A DNA stretch of 64,000 nt from Ruegeria arenilitoris (GTDB lineage: Bacteria > Pseudomonadota > Alphaproteobacteria > Rhodobacterales > Rhodobacteraceae). Positions 63,103 to 64,000 of this stretch are shown here, piece after piece. The notes below the pieces were generated by a model. That model was not told the origin of the DNA. It did no database searches and saw nothing but the letters and a program-made list of their open reading frames with translations. Made by a program: the position numbers and the translations under genes. Numbering within the stretch: the first letter of the stretch is position 1; every line of letters begins with the position of its first letter. Location of the stretch: the NCBI RefSeq assembly GCF_013030265.1, contig NZ_WPZQ01000005.1, positions 349,843 to 413,842 of the forward strand, given 5' to 3'.

Positions 63103-64000
63103 TGGAAAAAACCCAATTTGATTTCCTTTCCGAAGATTTTCCGGACCTTCTGAAGCACGCCAAGATGGCAGAGGCGGCAGCTTTGTCTGATCCGCGCGGT
63201 TCTTGCTTCTATGCCCGATTGACGTTGGAAACGGCTTTAAAATGGCTTTATAGCCGTGATCCGGCATTGAAGGATCCATATTCGGACAACTTGAATGCAT
63301 TGATCGCGGAGCCTTCATTAGCCAAGCTCACCGGCCCGGCAATCGTCGCCAAGGCTGACTTTATCCGCGTGCAAGGCAACCGGGCAGCGCATGAAGGTGG
63401 TAAAAGGATCAGTGCCAACCATGCTGCAGCGACTGTGCGCGAGCTGTTTCATGTCTGCTACTGGATCGCTCGCACTTATTCCCAAAATGGTAAGTTAGAT
63501 CCTGCCTTAAAGTTCGACGCCGGAAAGCTGGAAAAGACGCTGACCATCACAGCAAGCACAGTCGAACAGATCAAAGCGCTAAGCGACAAACACGCGATCG
63601 CTCAGGAAGCGCTCAAGAAGGCTGAGGAAGAGCGCAAAACGTCTGAAGAAGGCAGGAAGGCGCTGGAAGAGGAGCTGGCTCGCCTGCGCGCTGAGGTGGC
63701 CGCCGCGCGCGCCGCCAACCAGTCCCGACCCGATGAGCATGACTACGACGAGGCGACCACTCGGGACGCCTTTATCGACTTGCTCTTGTCAGAAGCTGGT
63801 TGGCCTCTGGACTCGTCGCGTGACCGCGAGTTTCCGGTGGAGGGCATGCCGAACCAAACCGGAGAGGGGTTCGTCGACTATGTCTTATGGGGGGACGACG
63901 GCAAACCTCTGGCCGTCGTGGAAGCAAAGAGGACCAAGAAGGACGCACGCGTCGGTCAGCAGCAAGCGAAGCTGTATGCCGATTGTCTCGAAAAAATGTA
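63102..64000 (+). CDS. hsdR: Type I restriction endonuclease subunit, N-terminal part (runs off window)
   Basis: The frame is open from ATG 63102 to the last base, so only the first ~299 residues are present. Residues ~1-130 resemble the DUF4145 domain found at the N-terminus of many HsdR proteins. A charged coiled coil follows at about 160-215. The nuclease domain starts at ~225, with the PD-(D/E)xK residues D259 and E274-x-K276 (VDYVLW ... VVEAKR). The helicase motor domains lie beyond the window. It is the last seen gene of the hsdM-hsdS-x-x-hsdR operon. Confidence 0.93.
   Translation, partial: MEKTQFDFLSEDFPDLLKHAKMAEAAALSDPRGSCFYARLTLETALKWLYSRDPALKDPYSDNLNALIAEPSLAKLTGPAIVAKADFIRVQGNRAAHEGGKRISANHAAATVRELFHVCYWIARTYSQNGKLDPALKFDAGKLEKTLTITASTVEQIKALSDKHAIAQEALKKAEEERKTSEEGRKALEEELARLRAEVAAARAANQSRPDEHDYDEATTRDAFIDLLLSEAGWPLDSSRDREFPVEGMPNQTGEGFVDYVLWGDDGKPLAVVEAKRTKKDARVGQQQAKLYADCLEKM

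Noticed and set aside
57507..64000. Prophage
   Set aside because: An integrase and excisionase-like gene are present, but no phage structural, lysis or replication genes are seen up to the window end; a restriction island fits better.
1..64000. CRISPR arrays or insertion sequences
   Set aside because: No regularly spaced direct repeats and no transposase were seen.

Overview
The window looks like chromosomal DNA of a marine alphaproteobacterium of the Rhodobacterales (Roseobacter group). This is inferred from family content, not from a database search: a complete Na+-translocating NADH:quinone reductase (nqrA-F) with its maturation genes, an MbfA iron exporter behind an Irr-type ICE box, the gpmI-envC-ctpA operon, and a protein resembling DUF6478. 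The fragment is of moderately high GC with dense, mostly non-overlapping genes.

Layout. (1) 1-2.0 kb: the end of a GT4 glycosyltransferase and a convergent NodU/CmcH-type carbamoyltransferase. (2) 2.35-18.6 kb, all minus strand: two tandem transcription units separated by a clear rho-independent terminator (9316-9339). The upstream unit (18586 down to 9435) encodes four dynamin-like GTPases arranged as two paralogous long+short pairs, a roadblock/LC7-like small protein and two unrecognised proteins. The downstream unit (9094 down to 2404) encodes a transmembrane Ser/Thr kinase with a periplasmic PDZ-like tail, an FHA protein, a PP2C phosphatase and two exported LysM + solute-binding-domain proteins, and ends in a terminator at 2352-2379. 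I consider this about 16 kb block the best candidate for an undescribed system: a peptidoglycan/ligand-sensing phospho-signalling module next to a set of membrane-remodelling GTPases. (3) 19.3-30.4 kb: tRNA-Leu(UAG), TetR regulator / mbfA with two well-defined operators, an AEC transporter, fghA-sthA-yaiI-like, HAD, MFS, zapE, folC-accD. (4) 30.5-46.5 kb: CPBP protease, a degenerate ABC/cNMP fusion protein, small conserved proteins, MFS, ctpA-envC-gpmI, sulfatase, nqrM-apbE, a CBS protein and a PPP-family phosphatase. (5) 46.9-57.2 kb: a UDP-sugar epimerase/dehydrogenase pair, an ABM-like membrane protein, the nqr operon, an RlmL-type methyltransferase. (6) 57.36 kb to the end: tRNA-Pro(CGG) followed by a tyrosine integrase, an overlapping excisionase-like HTH gene and a type I restriction-modification operon, i.e. 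the left end of a genomic island inserted at the tRNA-Pro 3' end.

How the genes work together. ApbE attaches FMN to NqrB and NqrC, whose acceptor threonines are visible (T229 in SGAT, T240 in AGAT), and NqrM supplies iron for complex assembly. Kinase, phosphatase and FHA reader form a complete phospho-Thr circuit. The two LysM/binding proteins lack any ABC permease nearby and so look like sensory ligand binders. The restriction operon carries two extra genes between hsdS and hsdR, both with GIY-YIG-like motifs, one of them fused to an N-terminal domain resembling EVE/PUA. hsdR runs off the end of the window.
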